Assembly: GCA_036172665.1 (NCBI GenBank)
Contig: CM069876.1
Location: forward strand, 40,889,001-40,953,000
Reading direction: 5' to 3'
DNA length: 64,000 nt
Origin: Prosopocoilus inquinatus
Lineage: Eukaryota > Arthropoda > Insecta > Coleoptera > Lucanidae
Made by a program: the position numbers and the translations under genes. Of the stretch, positions 59,616 to 64,000 are shown one piece after another. Positions within the stretch are counted from its first letter, which is position 1; every line of letters begins with the position of its first letter. A model generated the notes under the pieces. The model saw nothing but the letters and a program-made list of their open reading frames with translations, searched no databases and was not told the origin of the DNA.

Positions 59616-60868
59616 TTCCATTCGCAGGTTCTGAACAGTTCTTAACTATCAGAAGCATGCGCACATCAAAGTCGCACATTTGTTGGTGCTGTTAAAATCA
59701 GTCATTTCATTACTGGGCTACTGGTTTTGACATTCCGAACTTCGAATAGAACAAACCTAATGTTTGGTCGTGTTCCTTATGGTTTAAACGTTTTTCTTCT
59801 AAAAATCACATTTTTTCAGTTTTGGTTTTGAGCAATAGAAAAAAAAATTGTTTCTGTTAACGCATTCTTTTAGCTTCTTTTTTTCAAACCTTAAAGTCAT
59901 CTTTAGAACATCTTAATGATTAAACCCAATTCTGCTTTATTGCCTCAGAGGTTATTTTTAGGCGAAATTTTTATTTATTCTTAACTATTTGGAAAGACCT
60001 TGAAGCAGAAGCCGTTAGTCATGTCCAAGATATTCGTTTTCTTCTTACCACTCCCTTGTCTTATACTCTTCTCTTAGTTGCGGTCTCGTGGGAGCTGTTT
60101 CTGTGTATTTTCACCAACTTAAAGAAAACAAAGGCCTTCCTCTTAAACGGAAGGGAAACAAAGATCTAAGAACTATATAAAAATCACTCACGCCAAAAAT
60201 AAATGTACCAGAAGGAACGTAGGTGTTCCTTCCTTTTAACGCCTTCTAAACGTTCCAATTCTTACCAAGTCACCTGGAAGCTCTAAGGTCGCTCTTAAAA
60301 TCGGTCCTTGTTTATTTTGCTCGCGTTTATTTAATCATCCATTAGCCTCATCGATTTCAGATACACATTTAATGCATGAAATGGCAATTATTTCCTCGCG
60401 TACAGTGTGTAAATGCTTTTGTAATCAATTTGATATGAAACGAACGCGGAATTTTCCGTCCGTTTAAAATTTCTAGATAATCGTTTAGGGGGCACGTCAG
60501 TAAATTCTCGCGTGGAAATTACCGACCCCTAAACAGAAACCGCCGCTTGAGTTTATCGATCCAATTACCGCTCTGTACCTATGACAAGACGAGACAGCGC
60601 GCGAGTGCCTTTTGTAAACACGAGATTAATTTTGTCTAAGTGGATTTCGCGTGGCTCTTGTTTTTCTTTCGAGGTGGATACGTGGGTATGCTCTGCATTT
60701 CAAATTCGGTTTCATTAATAATGGATAGCGCCCGGCGAAGTACCCATCTATCCACTTGGATCTGTCTTATGTGTGACCCTCGACGATTGAACGTCGAACA
60801 CGAAACCAGTCTCCTCCTTGAGTGAAATTTTGATAAACAAGGGGGATTTTGTTTTTTTTTTGTTGCAG
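59616..60868. other. 3' end of intron 1
   Basis: Bases 60440-60830 are GC-richer and repeat-free; 'ttagggggcacgtca' and 'gaccccta' pair around 60486-60535. The acceptor for exon 2 is a strong T tract ending ttgttgcag at 60868. An ATG at 60721 opens MDSARRSTHLS but ends at a stop before exon 2 and lacks a donor. Confidence 0.35.
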
Positions 60869-61028
60869 AACGATGGATCAGGGCAAAATGATCCCGAAGT
60901 TCAACTCGACGAAGAGTGCGCTAAGGTGTTTGCGATGGATGATAACAGCGATAAGTTCGATCTAGGTAGAATTCATGATGAACCTACTACTGGAGAACCG
61001 AAGAATTATGGAGAGAAGGAATACCAAC
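60869..61028 (+). CDS. Ae2: anion exchanger (SLC4, AE2/AE3-like), coding exon 2
   Basis: 160 bases, acceptor ttgttgcag|aac and donor caac|gtaagt. The frame starts NDGSGQNDPEVQLDEECAKV, continues through FAMDDNSDKFDLG and ends EKEYQ with one base of the next codon. The acidic run leading to a 'KEYQ/LHRERSYPHMHAPL' junction with exon 3 matches the layout of the variable N-terminal cytoplasmic part of AE2/AE3 exchangers, where an acidic segment precedes 'DFEYHRxxSHHxHHPL'. The exon is in phase with coding exon 1 and with the candidate exon at 46645. Confidence 0.85.
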
Positions 61029-62624
61029 GTAAGTATAATTTTATTTTTGCAAAGTTTACACGTTTTGTTTAACCCAAACGATAGTCACTTTCTGGCAAAA
61101 ATGTCCCTTTTTTACATTTTACATAAATGTGGAGCAATTTTGCAATGCTTACTTTTCGCGCCTCCATTTGGTCTTCTTTCTTCTTTCCAATCATGTCATA
61201 TGTAAACCTTTTAGACTTATGCCAAAAACAATGAGGAGTTCTTCTAGTCTGAAATTAGTTCTAAACATGTCTTCAAGTATCACTCTGCCAAAAAATTTTA
61301 ATAGACCAGAACAATGTCTTCATGAATTTTGAACCTTTCTCTATCAGCTGCCCTAAAAGCAAGTATCAATTTATGAAGACGCCAACATCCTTGTTGATCT
61401 TTGGTGATAGATAGTCATTTTAAAGGTCCACGTCCAGTAGCACGTCTTCAGGAAATGTTTGAATTGAACTTCGAGAAGATTGCGAAGAAGTCCCCAACTT
61501 GCATCTTGTTTTTTTTCGTGAGCAACGTCCTTCTTGATTTTTGATGAACCTTCAGGTGGTCATTTTAAAAGTCCTGCTCATCAGAAATGTTCCATTGATT
61601 GAGCTGTTCCATTTAATTAGAGTAAGGCATCTTCAGGAAATGTTTGGATTGGAGTTTTCACTTGTCTCGGAAGTCCTTGACTAGTCATTCTGTTTCCTTA
61701 GTTCTTGGATCAAGAATTTCAAATGAATTTGGTTGAGTCATGTGACCTACACCTCCCAATTTATTCCCTCGACAAATTTGATGATCATTTTAACTGACCC
61801 CAAAGTTCGAAACTTTATTTGATTGGTAGCTTCGAGTTTGAACTTGGAACCAGTAAGTAGTTCAATAATCCATCACATCATAGCAGTCAGCACCAATCAA
61901 TTATTTTGTTTACCAACTTATCAAAATCTTAGAGACCATTGCAAGAAGCTTTTAGGAAAGGAAGTGAAGTCCTTTCCCAAATGACTTCAACATGGCTGTC
62001 AAAATCCAAAAGCTTTTGGGAATGAAAGTGAAGTCCTTTGAGAAAGGAAGTGAAGTCGTTTTCTAAAGGAAGTGAAGTCCTGTCCCAAAGGACTTCACTT
62101 CCTTCCCCAAAAGCTTTATTAGAAAATAAGAGCAGCAGAAATATCTGAAAGCTCCATGTCACAATAAACCTATTCTGATAAATAATCAAATATTCGATAT
62201 TGTTGTAACGACAATTTCTCGTACATTGACAATTTCTTGTTTATACGTTTGAAGTCTTTGCAAATCTAACGATTTGATTAATAATGTAATTTTGAAATTG
62301 CTTAGAAATCCAAAGCATACATTTTGGAGCTGCACTATTTTTTTTTTTATAGAAAGCTCACCCGACTTTTCCACGTGGTATAAATGAAGTTATTTAACCT
62401 TTCTTTTCTGCCAACTTTCCCGCAATCACCTGTTAATTCTCCCATCGCATGTTTTTATATTTTCCCTCATAAACTCCGTTCATCTTACGCCCGCCCCAAT
62501 AAATTCGACCGTTTCAGATTTCATAAAGCTTCAATGCCGAGCACATAAAAAATTTATTCGACGCTTGACTTCATTTTGCCTTCCACTCTGCAAGCAACAT
62601 AATTTTGGACGTGATGTTTTTCAG
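61029..62624 (+). other. intron 2 of the anion exchanger gene
   Basis: gtaagt at 61029 to gatgtttttcag at 62624. At 61945-62114 it contains a short tandem repeat of 'ggaagtgaagtcctttcc' words (about six, the last in inverse orientation, so the segment can fold back). Nothing else recognised. Confidence 0.75.
61945..62114. repeat. tandem/inverted repeat of GGAAGTGAAGTCCTTT words
   Basis: 'gaagtgaagtcctttc', 'gaaagtgaagtcctttga', 'ggaagtgaagtcgttttc' and 'ggaagtgaagtcctgtcc' follow each other. They are closed by the complement 'ggacttcacttccttccc', giving a strong local hairpin at 62068-62106. 'aaaagctttt' words flank it. Confidence 0.75.
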
Positions 62625-63075
62625 TGCATCGGGAAAGGAGCTACCCCCACATGCACGCGCCCCTCAAGGCCCCGAAGTCTACCAGGAGGCGCAGCAGCAA
62701 CCCGCAGATTACGCCGACGGCCGCTCCCGTGGACTTCCCCGTGGATTTACCCCTCTCGCCTACATCGACGATCGCAAATTCCGGGCCGACTCAGACCCCA
62801 TCTAGTGTTAGATCGCCCATTTTTAAGATCACTGATTCCGACACGGGGCTTATGAGCCCCTTGACGCTCCACGAACAGGACGACGCTGCTTTGAGCTCAG
62901 AATCGGAGATTCTCTTGTCTGATCCATCTGGATTCCGGAGTCCCATCGATTCTTCACCGGATAGAAAGGTGCAATTCCAACAGGGCAATAATATACCAGA
63001 CATTCCTGAAGATGGACAGACCAGCGCCAGTGATGAGAAGCAATCGGATAAGAAGGAAAAGAAGCATAGACGAAG
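62625..63075 (+). CDS. Ae2: anion exchanger (SLC4, AE2/AE3-like), coding exon 3
   Basis: 451 bases between tttttcag|tg and cgaag|gtaag. The first codon is shared with exon 2 (C+TG, Leu), giving LHRERSYPHMHAPLKAPKST. This resembles the 'HRxxSHHIHHPLSTHL' box in the N-terminal cytoplasmic region of vertebrate AE2/AE3. Then follow a Ser/Thr/Pro-rich stretch (likely unstructured, many potential phosphosites), a motif KVQFQQGNNIPDIPEDG like the AE2 'VQFFLQEDD' region, and a basic end KKEKKHRR that in AE proteins leads to the 'PHEVFVELNEL' start of the band 3 cytoplasmic domain. That domain, the membrane domain and the transport site lie beyond the window. The exon ends in phase 2. Confidence 0.85.
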
Positions 63076-64000
63076 GTAAGAAACGATTCTCATATTGAAA
63101 TCAAGTGAAGGGGGAAAATACAACAACGTAGATTGGTATAATTCAGACTAGCCAATTTTAAGTTTTATTAAACTTGAATGAAAGCTCATCGAATATAGAA
63201 ATAGTTGTTGGAGGGTTGTTGAGGTAAAAAGAATCTCGCGCTCCAGCAACTCAAATCCGGATGAAACCAGGAAAATAAAATAAATCTCCTTCCGTTTCTA
63301 CACTTTTTTAAATTGTTTTTGCCTTGCACAAATACGTCATTTTATGCAGAAAATCTACGCTCCGCTGAAAATCCGCCTGAGAATAACAACGAGGCGATTT
63401 TTCACGTGAAAATCCCGCATTACCTTCCGCAAATACTTCCCTCTGCAAGGAAAATCAGTTCAACGGAAATGCAATGTCGTGTTTATTTATAGTCCGGATG
63501 TTATTATGAAACACGTGAACGCGTGCGTCCAAACAAAAAAAAAAAATAACACGTATAGTAAAAGCAGATGTTCGGTCGGTTATTGATTGGGCATTTATTA
63601 TGTAAGGCTTTCCCCGGTTGTCATTCAATACAGGCAGCGTTTTATCTAAAATTTATGAGCGACGGAGGAAATAACACTTTTCTTTTTACGCCTCGGCCCT
63701 TTTCAGAGCATGTAAATATCACCGGTGGAGTTTCAGTTAAAAGCGAGAGAGAAAAATCGAGCGAATAAGTGCGGAGGATAAAAACATTCATTGAGAATTT
63801 CGCCACTTATTAGGCACATCAAAGAGGAAACGAAATCAGAGGTATGCTTGCTACTCAGCTTCAAAAGCTCACAAACATTTGTACAGTCGTGGACAGTTAA
63901 AAAGCAACTATCAAAAATTTATTTAACACTAATGCGCATTTTGTAGCTTTTTATTTTCTTAAACAGTCTTTAATTTGCTGGAGATGACCAACTGAATCCA
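63076..64000 (+). other. start of intron 3 of the anion exchanger gene
   Basis: Begins gtaagaaacg at 63076 and runs to the window edge. Bases 63330-63780 are GC-richer. No next exon with the expected phase is visible. Confidence 0.6.

Larger units (their letters stand above)
19142..60868 (+). other. intron 1 of the anion exchanger gene (about 41.7 kb)
   Basis: Bounded by gtaagt at 19142 and a long pyrimidine tract ending ttgttgcag at 60868. It holds a possible alternative first exon (46645), ten antisense tRNA-Gly genes and many mobile and tandem repeats, listed separately. Its length and repeat load suggest slow transcription and room for alternative promoters; that part is inference. Confidence 0.65.

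Noticed and set aside
60721..60825. ATG opening MDSARRSTHLS, reminiscent of the exon 1 start MSDSARKTNL
   Set aside because: It runs to a stop 44 bases before exon 2, is out of frame with exon 2 and has no credible splice donor, so it cannot supply an N-terminus.
1..64000. CRISPR arrays, operons or bacterial features
   Set aside because: Repeats are not short-repeat/unique-spacer arrays, genes are spliced, and tRNAs have pol III terminators; the DNA is eukaryotic.

Overview
The window is AT-rich animal DNA with long introns, GT-AG splice sites, many short inverted-repeat transposons and one cluster of nuclear tRNA genes. The only protein gene I can recognise is the 5' part of an SLC4 chloride/bicarbonate anion exchanger of the AE2/AE3 type (Drosophila Ae2-like). 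Together with the mobile-element content, this suggests an arthropod and most likely an insect. I cannot fix the order from the sequence.

Layout. Bases 1-19066 lie upstream of the first recognised start codon. They hold tandem repeats, hairpin elements, a T-rich repeat block and a reverse-transcriptase relic on the minus strand (about 12.8-12.9 kb). Coding exon 1 of the exchanger is at 19067-19141 on the plus strand. A single intron of about 41.7 kb (19142-60868) separates it from exon 2 (60869-61028). Exon 3 is at 62625-63075, and the gene runs off the right edge before the conserved cytoplasmic and membrane domains. A second short open exon at 46645-46743, inside the large intron, has a start codon, a good splice donor and the same phase as exon 1. 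I propose it as an alternative first coding exon giving a different N-terminus.

Nested antisense in the large intron are ten tRNA-Gly(GCC) genes (32763-34309) at an exact 164-bp period. The six copies from 33419 upward agree with the consensus, while three of the four copies at the low-coordinate end carry stem or loop substitutions.

The rest of the intron is mostly mobile and tandem-repeat DNA. It includes two related long-inverted-repeat elements (26.4-27.8 and 30.1-31.8 kb) that share a nearly identical 265-bp core, and a 383-bp hAT-like element with a perfect 8-bp target duplication (37145-37527). That hAT element sits inside a possible 3.7-kb composite with near-matching 8-bp flanks. 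There are also a 401-bp GC-rich inverted-repeat element (43.4-43.8 kb), a decayed LINE 3' end (50.0-51.0 kb), several MITE-like hairpins and many tandem arrays with 43-480 bp units. One short hairpin at 53755-53818 has the shape of a microRNA precursor. All homology statements come from reading the sequence by eye; no search or folding program was run.
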